From NCBI RefSeq assembly GCF_900188065.1, contig NZ_FZNQ01000002.1:124001-188000 (forward strand): a stretch of DNA of 64,000 nt, written 5' to 3'. Origin of the DNA: Halorubrum vacuolatum (GTDB lineage: Archaea; Halobacteriota; Halobacteria; Halobacteriales; Haloferacaceae). Every line of letters begins with the position of its first letter. The stretch's first letter is position 1. A model generated the notes under the pieces. That model was given only the letters and a program-made list of their open reading frames with translations. It was not told the origin of the DNA and made no database searches. The translations under genes and the position numbers were made by a program. Below, in pieces: positions 7,821 through 16,726 of this stretch.

Positions 7821-8867
7821 ATGTTCGCGAGTTTCGCGACGGTGCCGGACCTCCTTCGGCTAGTCGTCGTCCTCGTCTTCGGCTGGGCGGCGGTGCGGGA
7901 CGTTCGGACCCGTCGCCTGCCGAACCGGATCTGGCCGCCGCTGTACGCGCTCGGGTTCTTCCTCCTCGCGTTCGAGGCGGTCCAGCACCTTCCGTTCGCC
8001 ACCTTCGAGGGTCGGCTCTTTCTGATCCAAGCCGGGATCAGCCTGCTTTTCGTCGCGCCGCTCGGCTACGCGTTCTGGTATCTCGGCGCGTTCGGCGGCG
8101 CCGACGCGAAGGCGCTCATCGCGCTCGCCGTCGTCTTCCCGACGTTTCCGACCTATTTCGTCGGCACGACCGCCTTTCCGCTCGTCGTAACCGATCTGGG
8201 CGTCTTCTCGCTCACCATCCTCACCAACACGGTGCTTCTGGGATTGGCCTACCCCGCCGGTCTCGGCGCGTACAATCTCGCGTCCGGGCGGCTTCGTCCC
8301 GCGGCGTTTCTCGCCCGACCGGTCGCGACCGAGAGCCTGCCGAATCGACACGGCCGCCTCTTCGAGGACACCTCGGGGACGACACGAAACGGGCTCGATC
8401 TGGACGCGCTTCGAATGTACCTCCGCTGGCGTGGGCTCACGTTGGCGGAGCTACGGGCGGATCCCGACCGGCTCCGTGACCCGTCGACGGTGACGGAGAC
8501 GTTCGATCCGACCGATGGCGGAACTCACGTCGACCCCGCAACCGATGGCGGGGAGCTGATCGATGACGGTGAGTTGATCGATGACGGGAGCGATGGCGAC
8601 GGGGACGGGGATCGTGACGGCGTCGACAACGACGAGCCGTTCGAGGACCCGTGGGCGGCCGAGCGGTTCCTCTCGTCGATCGACGGATCCGCGTACGGTA
8701 CGGACGCGGAAACCCTTCGGGAGGGACTGGCGGTCGTCTCAGAGCGCGAGGCGGTGTGGGTCTCCCCCGGCATGCCGTTTATCGTCCCGATGTTCCTCGG
8801 GCTCGTCGTCGCGCTCACCTACGGCGACGTGCTCTTCGCGGGCCTCGAGCTGGTCGCCTTGGTGTGA
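7821..8867 (+). CDS. A24-family prepilin peptidase (PibD/FlaK type)
   Basis: A 348-residue polytopic membrane aspartic protease that cleaves class III signal peptides of archaellins and type IV pilins. The two catalytic aspartates are seen in RDVRTRRLPN (first cytoplasmic loop) and GGADAK (the GxGD-type motif). About five helices precede an unusually long soluble region (about 190-310) containing an acidic repeat (two GELIDD units), with a final helix at the C-terminus (PFIVPMFLGLVVALTYG). It is longer than the smallest archaeal PibD. Likely substrates in this window include the pilin-like protein at 15103. Start at 7821; an ATG 6 bp earlier is possible. Confidence 0.85.
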   Translation: MFASFATVPDLLRLVVVLVFGWAAVRDVRTRRLPNRIWPPLYALGFFLLAFEAVQHLPFATFEGRLFLIQAGISLLFVAPLGYAFWYLGAFGGADAKALIALAVVFPTFPTYFVGTTAFPLVVTDLGVFSLTILTNTVLLGLAYPAGLGAYNLASGRLRPAAFLARPVATESLPNRHGRLFEDTSGTTRNGLDLDALRMYLRWRGLTLAELRADPDRLRDPSTVTETFDPTDGGTHVDPATDGGELIDDGELIDDGSDGDGDGDRDGVDNDEPFEDPWAAERFLSSIDGSAYGTDAETLREGLAVVSEREAVWVSPGMPFIVPMFLGLVVALTYGDVLFAGLELVALV

Positions 8868-8891
8868 GCGCGTTCCCAGCCCACACGTCGT

Positions 8892-10478
8892 TCACTCGGC
8901 GATCGCGTCGACGTCGACCTGAAGGTCGCCGACGGTTCGGACGCGGACGCCGATCGGTCGCTTGACGTATTCCCCGGTCTCCCGTCCGAGGAGTTCACCG
9001 ACCCCGCGCTGTGCGCCGATGTCGAGTAGCCGCTGATCGATACGCCCGTCCACGATGACCGTGTGCGGCGGGTCCGAGGCCTCCGCTATCGCATCGAAGG
9101 CGGCGGTCGCTTCGACCTCGCGTTGGACCCCGAGGTCGTCCGCGAGCAGCCGAGCGAGGCCGCTACCGGCGTCGATGACCTCTTTGACGTGTTCTTCGAG
9201 CGACCGGGACTCGTCGTCCTGGACGACGGCATCATCGCTTTCGGCACCGACTTCCTCGCTTTCGGCACCGACTTCCTCGCTTTCGGTGTCCGTGTCTTCG
9301 GTTTCGGCGCCCGTCCCGCCGATTTCGACGTCGGCTTCGCCTTCCGCCACGTCGTCGGCCTCATCCCCGTCGTCCACGGCGTCGATGCCGCTGCTTTCCT
9401 CGGAGGATCGATCCGTGTCTCCGTGGTCGTGTCGATCGGTACTGTTGAACGCGCCAGCGCCGGCCTCGCCTGTCCCAGGATTTTCAGCGCTGTCTGTCCC
9501 TTCGGGATCCTCAGCGCCGTCTGTGTCTTCGGGATCCTCAGCGTCGTCGGTGTCTTCAGGATCGCCGGTTCCGTCTGTCCCTTCGGGGGCACCGGTTTCG
9601 GCATCGGCCGAGGAACCGGTTGCGTCGGTCCGTTCACGCGTCCGGTCGGCTGCCGCCCGCCTGAGGTTCGGCTCGTCAGCCAGCGTCTCGTAGGGGATCT
9701 TTCCGCGAAGCGCCTCGAAGACGGCGCCCCGGTTCAGGTCCTCGACCGACTTTCCGGGCGGCGCGAACGCGACGTAGTCGATCTCGCCGACCTGCGTCAG
9801 CTCCCGAAGGATGAGCTCGCCGCCGCGGTCACCGTCGAGGAAGGCCGTGACCGTCCGGTCCCGCGTGAGATCGGCGACCGTCTCGGGGACGTTCGTCCCC
9901 TCGACGGCGACGGCGTTTTTGATCCCTCCCTCAAGCAGGGTGAGCACGTCGGCGCGTCCCTCGACGACGATGACGGCGTCCGAGTCGCCGACGCGGGGGC
10001 CGGCGGGCAATCCCTCGTACTCGTCGATGCCCTCGACGCGGGCGGCGTCGCGGACCTCCTCCAAGACGTCCGTGCTCGCGAGGCTCGTCTCCTCGAACCC
10101 CTCCGCGAGCAGCTCCTTCGCGCGCTCGACGACCTCCCGACGCTTGGCGGCGCGGACGTCCTCGATGCTGCGGACCTCGACGGAGGCCCGACAGGGGCCG
10201 ATCCGGTCGATCGTCTCGAGCGAGGCGCCGAGGATCGCGGTCTCGACCTTATCGAGGCTCGACGCGACCGTCACCTCGCCGAAGGACTGGCCGTTTTCCG
10301 ACTCGACGTCGACGTCGATCCGGCCGACCTTCGAGGACTCCTGGAGGCCGCGAAGATCCAACTCGTCGCCGAGGAGGCCCTCGGTCTGGCCGAACACCGC
10401 GCCGACGACGTCACTCCGCTCGACGACGCCGTCGGCGGCCATCGTCGCGTGGATCAGGTACTTTGCCGTATCGTCCAT
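8892..10478 (-). CDS. dnaG: Archaeal DnaG (Toprim primase-like, exosome-associated)
   Basis: A 528-residue archaeal DnaG. The Toprim domain (about 167-245) shows VVEGRADV with catalytic Glu173 and DGDRGG with Asp215 and Asp217. Archaeal DnaG can make short primers but is best known as a stable partner of the RNA exosome. The middle (about 285-425) is a long acidic low-complexity linker built from Glu/Asp/Thr/Gly repeats, longer than in most family members. A conserved C-terminal domain resumes at about 430 (LEEHVKEVIDAGSGLARLL). Transcribed alone on the minus strand, tail to tail with the prepilin peptidase gene. Confidence 0.93.
   Translation of the reverse strand: MDDTAKYLIHATMAADGVVERSDVVGAVFGQTEGLLGDELDLRGLQESSKVGRIDVDVESENGQSFGEVTVASSLDKVETAILGASLETIDRIGPCRASVEVRSIEDVRAAKRREVVERAKELLAEGFEETSLASTDVLEEVRDAARVEGIDEYEGLPAGPRVGDSDAVIVVEGRADVLTLLEGGIKNAVAVEGTNVPETVADLTRDRTVTAFLDGDRGGELILRELTQVGEIDYVAFAPPGKSVEDLNRGAVFEALRGKIPYETLADEPNLRRAAADRTRERTDATGSSADAETGAPEGTDGTGDPEDTDDAEDPEDTDGAEDPEGTDSAENPGTGEAGAGAFNSTDRHDHGDTDRSSEESSGIDAVDDGDEADDVAEGEADVEIGGTGAETEDTDTESEEVGAESEEVGAESDDAVVQDDESRSLEEHVKEVIDAGSGLARLLADDLGVQREVEATAAFDAIAEASDPPHTVIVDGRIDQRLLDIGAQRGVGELLGRETGEYVKRPIGVRVRTVGDLQVDVDAIAE
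9236..9277. repeat. 21-bp tandem repeat, two perfect copies, in dnaG
   Basis: Two adjacent identical 21-bp units, followed by a partial third, encode a repeated Glu/Val/Gly/Ala/Ser heptapeptide in the acidic DnaG linker. The unit length is a multiple of three, so copy number can change without a frameshift. Confidence 0.85.
9472..9579. repeat. 27-bp imperfect tandem repeat, about four copies, in dnaG
   Basis: Units begin near 9472, 9499, 9526 and 9553 and share a core CTTCGGGATCCTCAGCG. Read on the minus strand they encode a degenerate nonapeptide rich in Asp, Glu, Pro and Thr (pattern DAEDPEDTD). Coding linker expansion. Confidence 0.8.
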
Positions 10479-10617
10479 GGGTCCAGTCGTTCGTGTGTGT
10501 GCGTGTGTGTGATCATGATGGTGAATATCGAACGTCGCCAGGTCGGCGTCGCTCGGGATATTACGTACGTCTGTGCGCGCAAAATAGTTGTCGGGTTCCT
10601 CCCCGAACCGGTGTTAT

Positions 10618-10634
10618 GAAGAAAAATTTTCTTC
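10618..10634. repeat. Perfect inverted repeat GAAGAAAAATTTTCTTC
   Basis: Eight-base arms around one central base, in the 216-bp AT-rich gap between dnaG and the DUF3311/symporter operon. It lies about 30 bp upstream of the symporter TATA box. It may be a regulator site or part of a termination signal; it is too far from dnaG to be its core promoter. Confidence 0.5.
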
Positions 10635-10661
10635 GAAGCTCTCAGTCGAAGCACATCGATA

Positions 10662-10689
10662 CTTTTTAATCCACAATGACCTAATTGTG
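10662..10689 (+). promoter_or_regulatory. TATA box plus candidate operator of the symporter operon
   Basis: A TATA-like TTTTTAAT at about 10663 is followed by an inverted repeat CACAAT-N6-ATTGTG (10672-10689), ending 5 bp before the ATG at 10695. The palindrome would cover the predicted transcription start, the normal place for an archaeal repressor to block polymerase. Confidence 0.5.
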
Positions 10690-10694
10690 TTATA

Positions 10695-10934
10695 ATGAGG
10701 CGGTCTAGAAGAGATCTCGTATGGATACCGATCCTCGCGGTGCTCATCGTCTTCGCCGTCCCCTGGCCGCTGTGGGGCGTCGATCTCGTCGTCGCCGGGC
10801 TCCCGGTCTGGATCTGGTGGCACATCGTGTGGCTCGGGATCTGTTCGATCCTCTTCTGGCGATTCGTCGCAAGCGGCGCGTGGGAGCGGGGCATGGGGTT
10901 CGATCCGTCGGTCGAGGGAGGTGATCGACCGTGA
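10695..10934 (+). CDS. DUF3311-type small membrane partner of a sodium/solute symporter
   Basis: A 79-residue protein with two membrane helices (about 9-30 and 36-58; WIPILAVLIVFAVPWPLWG and WWHIVWLGICSILFW). Small proteins of this type are commonly encoded directly before SSS-family symporters and are thought to be accessory subunits. Its TGA overlaps the GTG start of the symporter gene (GTGA), so the pair is translationally coupled. Confidence 0.82.
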   Translation: MRRSRRDLVWIPILAVLIVFAVPWPLWGVDLVVAGLPVWIWWHIVWLGICSILFWRFVASGAWERGMGFDPSVEGGDRP

Positions 10935-12394
10935 GCGTCGCCGTCCAACTGGGGATCATCGTGGTCTACCTCCTCGTCGCGCTCGCGGTGGGCCTGCTTG
11001 CGTACCGGCTCACGGAGGCGACCGCCGAGGACTACTACCTCGCGAGCCGGTCGTTCGGCACCCTCGTCCTCCTGTTCACGACGTTCGCCACGTTGCTCTC
11101 GGCGTTCACCTTCTTCGGCGGGCCGAACCTCGCGTTTTCGGCCGGTCCCGAGTGGCTGATCGTGATGGGTGCGCTGGACGGCGTCCTGTTCGCGGTCCTC
11201 TGGTACGTCATCGGCTACAAGCAGTGGCTCGTCGGCCGACGTAACGGCTACGTGACGCTGGGCGAGATGCTCGGCGATCGGTTCGGCTCGCCCGGCCTCC
11301 GCGGGCTCGTCGCGGGCGTCAGTCTCATCTGGCTCTTTCCGTACGTCATGCTCCAGCAGATGGGGGCGGGCGAGGCGCTGGTTGGGCTCTCCGACGGCAT
11401 CGTCCCGTATTGGGCCGGTGCCGCGCTCATCACGGCGTTCATGATCCTCTATGTCGTGCTCGCGGGGATGCGTGGGGTGGCGTGGACCGATACCATTCAG
11501 GGGCTCTTCATGCTCTCTATCGTCTGGATCGCGGCGATCTGGGTGCTTGCCGCGGTCGGCGGGTTGGGATCCGCGACGGGGTCCATGCTGGAGGCGCGTC
11601 CCGACTTCGGGAGCTTCGGCGGCGGCCTCTACACGCCCGGGTTCATCATCTCCAGCGCCATCACCATCGCGTTCGGTGTGACGATGTTCCCACAGATCAA
11701 CCAGCGCTTTTTCGTCGCCGAGAGCGGCGCGGTCCTCAAGCGCTCGTTCGCACTCTGGCCCGTGCTCGTCCTCCTCCTTTTCCTTCCGGCGTTTATGCTC
11801 GGGGCCTGGGCCGCCGGCATGCCCATCGATGTCGCTGAGGGCGCGAACGTGCTCCCCGTCGTGCTCAACGAGTACACGCCGTTCTGGTTCGCGGCGCTCG
11901 TCATCGCGGGCGCGATGGCCGCGATGATGTCCTCCTCCGACTCGATGCTGCTTTCCGGCTCGTCGTATTTCACCCGCGACCTCTACCGACCCCTTATCAA
12001 CCCTGACGCCAGCGCGAGCCGGGAGGCGTGGCTCGGGCGGGTCGGCGTGGCCGTCTTCGCGACGCTGGCGTTCTTCGCCAGCCTCCTGCGTCCCGGCACG
12101 CTTATCGAGGTCGGTGACACGGCGTTCTCCGGGTTCGCGCTGCTCGCGCTCCCCGTGATCTGTGCCCTCTATTGGGACCGAACGACCCGCTCGGGGATGA
12201 TCGCCGGCGTGGCGGTGCCACAGATCATCTACCTCGCGCTCGTGTTGATCCCTACGCTGCCGCGCTCGTTCGGCGGGTGGGACTACGCGCTCGCGCTGAT
12301 GGTGCTCTCGGCGGCGCTCACCGTGGGCGTCTCGCTCGTCACCTCACCGACCGCCGAGAGCGACGCCTCCCGGTTCGCGGTCGCGGGCGACTGA
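10931..12394 (+). CDS. Sodium/solute symporter family permease
   Basis: A 487-residue SSS-family (TC 2.A.21) carrier with about 13 hydrophobic helices. Family features include the first helix YLLVALAVGLLAYR, the AEDYYLASRS loop and the central segment GAMAAMMSSSDSMLLSGSSYFTRDLY that contributes to sodium and substrate binding. Starts with GTG, overlapping the DUF3311 gene by 4 bp. The pairing with DUF3311 is more usual for pantothenate- or monocarboxylate-type members than for proline carriers, but the substrate cannot be read from sequence. The operon has a candidate operator at 10672-10689. Confidence 0.87.
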   Translation: MSVAVQLGIIVVYLLVALAVGLLAYRLTEATAEDYYLASRSFGTLVLLFTTFATLLSAFTFFGGPNLAFSAGPEWLIVMGALDGVLFAVLWYVIGYKQWLVGRRNGYVTLGEMLGDRFGSPGLRGLVAGVSLIWLFPYVMLQQMGAGEALVGLSDGIVPYWAGAALITAFMILYVVLAGMRGVAWTDTIQGLFMLSIVWIAAIWVLAAVGGLGSATGSMLEARPDFGSFGGGLYTPGFIISSAITIAFGVTMFPQINQRFFVAESGAVLKRSFALWPVLVLLLFLPAFMLGAWAAGMPIDVAEGANVLPVVLNEYTPFWFAALVIAGAMAAMMSSSDSMLLSGSSYFTRDLYRPLINPDASASREAWLGRVGVAVFATLAFFASLLRPGTLIEVGDTAFSGFALLALPVICALYWDRTTRSGMIAGVAVPQIIYLALVLIPTLPRSFGGWDYALALMVLSAALTVGVSLVTSPTAESDASRFAVAGD

Positions 12395-12466
12395 GGGGCT
12401 GATCGGCCTTCCCACGAAACGGGAGCGAACGAAACCGAAAAGCCCTTTGACGCCATTTGATCGGAC

Positions 12467-13342
12467 ATGAACGAGCCCGGCACCGAGGGCGTGCTGTTGG
12501 ATCAGGAGACCCTTCACGAACGGCTCGACGACGCGCCTGCATGGCTGTCCGAACACTACCGCACGTTCCGTGAGTCGATGCTTGCCGACCACGACGGCTC
12601 GCCGTTCCCCTGTTATTTCGGGATCGAAGTCGAACGGCGTGGCGAACTGCTCTATGCGGCGTGTGAGTCGACGACGGAGCCAGCTGCACTCCTCCGGTTC
12701 CGGGACGTCCTCCTCGAATATCTCGACACCTACCGCGATCACGCCGAGCGCGTGCCGCTCGCGGTCTTTTTTAAGCCGCTTGCGGACGACGCCACGGAGG
12801 CCGACTTCCACGAGGCGCTCTGGCACGTCCTCGAATTCCTCCACGTTCACGACCCCGAGCCATGGCCCGAAGACATTCCGACCGATCCCGACGATCCCTA
12901 CTGGGAGTTCTGTTTCGGCGGCGAGCCGCTCTTTCCGACCTCGCGGGCCCCGTTTTATGACGAGCGACGAAGCCGGTACTCGCCGGTCGGATTGGAGATC
13001 ACCTTCCAGCCGCGGGCGGTCTTCGAGGGGATCACCGCCGACACCGAAGCCGGGCAGCAGGCCCGGGAGGTCATTCAGGAACGGATGGCCGAGTACGACG
13101 GCGTCTGTCCACACGCCGACCTCGGCGACTGGGGTGCCGAGGGCGACCGCGAGTGGCCGCAGTATCTCTTCCGCGAGGACGACGCCGAAAGTCCGGACGA
13201 GTGCCCGATGAATCCGACCCGTGAGCATCCGAAGGCTCCCGCCGAGCTGCTCGAACCCGGCGCATGGCAGCGCTTCTCGGCGGCCGGCGACGCCGACAGC
13301 GGCGGTCCGTCCCCCACTATCGTCGGTGCGGACGATGACTGA
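12467..13342 (+). CDS. YqcI/YcgG-family protein
   Basis: A 291-residue soluble protein matching the YqcI/YcgG family by its conserved points: an FPCYFGIE segment near residue 45, the [12 protein letters not shown] and [10 protein letters not shown] helices, and [20 protein letters not shown] in the middle. The biochemical role of the family is unknown; bacterial members have been linked loosely to heme or stress. The C-terminus carries [10 protein letters not shown] and an acidic tail. It overlaps the following hydrolase gene by 8 bp, so the two are probably co-expressed. Confidence 0.75.
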   Translation: MNEPGTEGVLLDQETLHERLDDAPAWLSEHYRTFRESMLADHDGSPFPCYFGIEVERRGELLYAACESTTEPAALLRFRDVLLEYLDTYRDHAERVPLAVFFKPLADDATEADFHEALWHVLEFLHVHDPEPWPEDIPTDPDDPYWEFCFGGEPLFPTSRAPFYDERRSRYSPVGLEITFQPRAVFEGITADTEAGQQAREVIQERMAEYDGVCPHADLGDWGAEGDREWPQYLFREDDAESPDECPMNPTREHPKAPAELLEPGAWQRFSAAGDADSGGPSPTIVGADDD

Positions 13343-13922
13343 GGGGGCCCCCGAACTTCGGGATGACACCCCCCTCCCGGACGACGCGGTCCTCCTGCTC
13401 ATCGACTTCCAGACGGGGTTCGACGAGTCGGGGTGGGGCGCACGCAACAATCCCGAGGCGGAGTCCGTCGCGGCGGCGTTGCTCGCGGCGTGGCGAGCCG
13501 CCGATCGCCCGGTCGCACACGTCCGCCATGCCTCGACGGAACCGGACTCGCCGCTGCGGCCCGACCGACCGGGATTCGCGTGGAAACCCGACCTCGCGCC
13601 GTTGGAGGACGAGGTCGCCTTCGTGAAGTCGGTCAACGGCGCGTTCGTCGACACCGACCTCGACGCGTGGCTTCGCGAGCAGGGCTCTGGGACGCTCGTC
13701 GTCTGCGGGCTGACCACGGATCACTGCGTCTCGACGAGCGTTCGGATGGCCGAGAACCGCGGCTACGAGGTGTACCTCGTCGCCGACGCGACGGCGACAC
13801 ACGACCGCGAGACGCCCGACGGCGAGCGGGTCGACGCCGAGACGTCCCACCGCGTCGCGCTCGCGCACTTGAACGGGGAGTTCGCGACGGTCGTGGACGC
13901 GGCCGACCTCCTTGATCGGTGA
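13335..13922 (+). CDS. Isochorismatase-like cysteine hydrolase
   Basis: A 195-residue member of the isochorismatase/nicotinamidase superfamily. The Asp-Lys-Cys triad is visible as Asp24 (LLIDFQ), Lys98 (FVKSVNGAF) and Cys131 ([12 protein letters not shown], with the usual cis-peptide preceding). A typical [15 protein letters not shown] segment closes the sequence. Substrates of the family include N-carbamoyl amines, nicotinamide and isochorismate; nothing here fixes one. The start overlaps the end of the YqcI-like gene. Confidence 0.82.
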   Translation: MTEGAPELRDDTPLPDDAVLLLIDFQTGFDESGWGARNNPEAESVAAALLAAWRAADRPVAHVRHASTEPDSPLRPDRPGFAWKPDLAPLEDEVAFVKSVNGAFVDTDLDAWLREQGSGTLVVCGLTTDHCVSTSVRMAENRGYEVYLVADATATHDRETPDGERVDAETSHRVALAHLNGEFATVVDAADLLDR

Positions 13923-13967
13923 ACGAGTGTTGGTCGACACGGAGACAGCGTCCACCGATCCGCGTCC

Positions 13968-14693
13968 TTATAACGAGACGACGGCGTTCAGCGTGATCCG
14001 GATCGCGCGCTCGACGTTGTCCTTTGCCTTTTCCGGCAGCTCGTCGTCGGAGTCGGCACCCTTCTGCGTCCCCTCGACGAGGTTGCCGTCGACGGTGCAG
14101 ATCGCGCCGGCTCGGAGCCCCTTGCGGCGGGCGAGCGCGAAGACGGTGGCGGCCTCCATCTCGATCGCGAGCAGGTTCGCGGCCTCCCAGTCGGCGACGA
14201 ACTCGTCGCTCTCGTTGTAGTAGGCGTCATCGGAGACGATGGGGCCGACGTGGATCTCCTCGTCGTTCGCCTCGGCGGCGTCGACGAGCGCGGAGAGCAC
14301 GTCGTAGTCGGGGACGGCTGGGTAGACCGCGTCCTCATAGCGCTTGCTCGTCCCCTCCTCTTTGGCCGCGCCGGTCGCGACGACCATGTCACCGATCTCC
14401 ATGCCTTCCTGCAGCGCGCCGCAGGTCCCGCAGCGGATGAAGTTCTTCACGCCGACGCGCGCGAGTTCCTCGACGGCGATGGCCGCGGAGGGACAGCCGA
14501 TGCCGGTCGAACAGATCGTGAGCGGGTCGCCCTCGTAGCTGGCGTTGACGACCTTGTACTCGCGGTTTTCCGCGACGAGTTCGGCGTCGTCACAGAGGTC
14601 CGCGATGCGGTCGACGCGACCGGGGTCGCCCGGGATGATCGCGGTCTCGTGGACGTCGCCCTCCTCGATCAACAGATGCGGCTGTTTCGCCAT
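13968..14693 (-). CDS. Nucleoside phosphorylase (PNP/UDP family 1)
   Basis: A 241-residue nucleoside phosphorylase of the hexameric PNP/uridine phosphorylase type. Landmarks are the IIPGDPGRVDRI phosphate-binding loop, STGIGCPSAAIAVEEL, RCGTCGALQEG and the EMEAATVFALA ribose-binding glutamate. The enzyme splits nucleosides with phosphate into base and ribose-1-phosphate. Purine versus pyrimidine preference cannot be told by eye. It would feed ribose-1-phosphate to the kinase and isomerase at 1-1277. A longer frame begins at 14720, but MAKQPHL at 14693 matches the family N-terminus. Confidence 0.87.
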   Translation of the reverse strand: MAKQPHLLIEEGDVHETAIIPGDPGRVDRIADLCDDAELVAENREYKVVNASYEGDPLTICSTGIGCPSAAIAVEELARVGVKNFIRCGTCGALQEGMEIGDMVVATGAAKEEGTSKRYEDAVYPAVPDYDVLSALVDAAEANDEEIHVGPIVSDDAYYNESDEFVADWEAANLLAIEMEAATVFALARRKGLRAGAICTVDGNLVEGTQKGADSDDELPEKAKDNVERAIRITLNAVVSL

Positions 14694-14763
14694 ACGCCCG
14701 ACTGCGGCGGCCGCCCGCAAAAACGACCCGGTCCGGGTCCCACGGGGGCGCGCACAACGGCGC

Positions 14764-14773
14764 GCCTTTTAAG
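14764..14773 (+). promoter_or_regulatory. TATA-like box before the small membrane protein gene
   Basis: GCCTTTTAAG lies about 28 bp before the ATG at 14797, fitting a leaderless start and arguing against the upstream in-frame GTG at 14773. Confidence 0.5.
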
Positions 14774-14796
14774 TGAGCGGCGGGAGGCGATCGGCC

Positions 14797-15000
14797 ATGA
14801 GCGGATCTAGCGGCGGGGAGTCGGCGGGACCGGGCCTCGGGTCGGTGATCGCCGCGATGGTGTTCACGTTCGTGACCGTCTCGCTTCTCGGGATCTATCT
14901 CGGTGATATCAATTCGACGCAGGCGGTCCTGATCGGCGGGGCCGGGGCGGTCGTCTCCGCCATCGTCGCGGTGAAAACCGGAAAACGGGCGGCGGGATAG
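14797..15000 (+). CDS. Small two-helix membrane protein
   Basis: A 67-residue protein with a Ser/Gly-rich N-terminus and two hydrophobic helices (about 16-34 and 43-60; VIAAMVFTFVTVSLLGIYLG and AVLIGGAGAVVSAIVAV), ending in a basic KTGKRAAG tail. Function unknown. It is divergent from the nucleoside phosphorylase. Confidence 0.68.
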   Translation: MSGSSGGESAGPGLGSVIAAMVFTFVTVSLLGIYLGDINSTQAVLIGGAGAVVSAIVAVKTGKRAAG

Positions 15001-15070
15001 TGTGCGCTGCGCGATCGAAGGACGGACCGATGCCGCCGATCGCGTATCAATGTTGAGAGCGCGGGTGCGG

Positions 15071-15080
15071 AATTTATAAG
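15071..15080 (+). promoter_or_regulatory. TATA box of the pilin-like gene
   Basis: AATTTATAAG lies about 27 bp before the ATG at 15103, the leaderless spacing. Confidence 0.6.
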
Positions 15081-15102
15081 GGTCGGTCCCGGACCGTGGA
15101 TC

Positions 15103-16608
15103 ATGACATTCATTCACGACCGGCGGGGGCAGTCGGTCGTGGTCGGGGCCGTGGTCCTTTTCGGCTTTCTGATCATCTCGTTGGCCGTCTATCAGGCGTT
15201 GGTTGTACCACAGGAGAACACCGAGGTGGAGTTCGAACATAGTCAAGAGGTGGAGGGTGATTTCGTCGATCTCCGGAACTCGATCCTGAGTGCCGGGCGC
15301 TCCGGTGATGGTCGATCGACATCAGTGAAACTCGGGACGCGGTATCCACAGCGGACGTTCTTCGTGAATCCACCCCCTGCAACGGGAAGCCTCGAAACAA
15401 CTTCTGACCAAGAAATCGATCTCAATGATATCACGATCAATGAAAGTGCTGCACACGAGAACATTGTTAGCTTCTGGAACGACGGTGGAGCGGAGTACAG
15501 AACGCGGTCGGTTCGATACACTGCGAACTACAACGAGTTCCAGAACGCTCCAACGCTTATTTATGAACACTCCATCGTCGGTGCCGAGTTCCCGAGCGAT
15601 GCGACGTTGTTCAGAACGGATCAGACCGCTGTCCGGAGCGACCGGATCTCGTTGACAACTCTGTCTGGAACGGTCTCTGAGGACGGTGTTGAAGCACGAA
15701 GCGTTGATCCGGAAGCCGTCTCTCAGGGTGCTCGAACGGTGCCAATAGACGTCGAAGCTGGTGACAGTATCGTCCTTCCCACCGCTTTGAGTGACGAGAC
15801 TCGTGCCGCAGAGTTGTGGACTGATAGGTTTGAACTCAAGGACATCCCGGTGACTGCCGAACCTGTTGAAGGAAACGGGGAGATACGAATCGAGTTCATG
15901 GAATCTGACCAGTATGACCTCCGCTTATCGGAGGTCTCAATCGACGGTCAGGGAACGAGTGAACCGGCGTACATCGTTCCGGTCGGCTCAGAAATCGTAT
16001 CACCTAATAGTGAGATCGGTGTCGAGGTGCGAGATAAATACAATAATCCGGTTTCCGGCTCAACAGTGACAATTGATGGAGGCTCCTTTACTACGAACGA
16101 CGACGGTCGTGTGTTCACTAGCATTGGATCCAACGATGTCACTGCAAGCATTGGGGAAGAAGACTGGCAGTCTGTAGAATTTGAGATCAGTGATACTGAA
16201 GAACGTAGTGGTGATCCTGAAGGATTGAATCCTAGCGGGGGAGATAACAGAGTAATTTTGGATGATATAAGAGGAGGACAAAGTAGTGGTGTGAGCAACA
16301 GTGAAGTGGAACTCACCTTCCGCAACGATGCTGAAGAGAGTATTGTGTTTGAAGAAATCGCATATAATTTATATTATGATGGTTCGGCGGTTAAGAATTC
16401 ATTTACGATAGAAGAAATTGACATTGAGCTTCGTGGTGGCTTCAAAGACCTCCCGGAGCCTCTTTCGTTTGAAGAGACAGGTGACACAAATACAATAACA
16501 CTCGAATTTGACAGCGATGCCCGAGGATCCATGATCGGTATAACGTTTATTGACGACGATAACCGTAGAACAATATATATTACGGGTGTCCCTGGTCCGG
16601 GTAACTAG
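15103..16608 (+). CDS. Large type IV pilin-like surface protein with an Ig-like domain
   Basis: A 501-residue exported protein. Its N-terminus HDRRGQSVVVGAVVLFGF followed by a hydrophobic stretch (about 10-33) is the haloarchaeal pseudopilin pattern: a short basic leader, then a helix that would be cleaved by a PibD-type peptidase such as that at 7821. The next 100 residues (VVPQENTEVEFEHSQEV, LGTRYPQRTFFVNPPP) match a haloarchaeal family of large pilin-like proteins known from memory. At about 305-345 there is a Big-1/Ig-like repeat (EIGVEVRDKYNNPVSGSTVT). The last 200 residues are probably variable. GC falls sharply after about 15400, unlike the flanks. Confidence 0.75.
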   Translation: MTFIHDRRGQSVVVGAVVLFGFLIISLAVYQALVVPQENTEVEFEHSQEVEGDFVDLRNSILSAGRSGDGRSTSVKLGTRYPQRTFFVNPPPATGSLETTSDQEIDLNDITINESAAHENIVSFWNDGGAEYRTRSVRYTANYNEFQNAPTLIYEHSIVGAEFPSDATLFRTDQTAVRSDRISLTTLSGTVSEDGVEARSVDPEAVSQGARTVPIDVEAGDSIVLPTALSDETRAAELWTDRFELKDIPVTAEPVEGNGEIRIEFMESDQYDLRLSEVSIDGQGTSEPAYIVPVGSEIVSPNSEIGVEVRDKYNNPVSGSTVTIDGGSFTTNDDGRVFTSIGSNDVTASIGEEDWQSVEFEISDTEERSGDPEGLNPSGGDNRVILDDIRGGQSSGVSNSEVELTFRNDAEESIVFEEIAYNLYYDGSAVKNSFTIEEIDIELRGGFKDLPEPLSFEETGDTNTITLEFDSDARGSMIGITFIDDDNRRTIYITGVPGPGN

Positions 16609-16726
16609 CCGTCTAGCCGAAATATCTGAAAGTAGCCCATAATTATGAAAGAAAATAGTCACGGTAAAAATCGAAAGCGGTACGCCGATCCAAAGACGGT
16701 CAACTGTTCCTAACAAACTGATAACT

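Noticed and set aside
10493-10510. GT-rich run next to the dnaG start as a functional element
   Set aside because: It is a simple TG repeat at the 5' end of dnaG; nothing beyond composition suggests a function.
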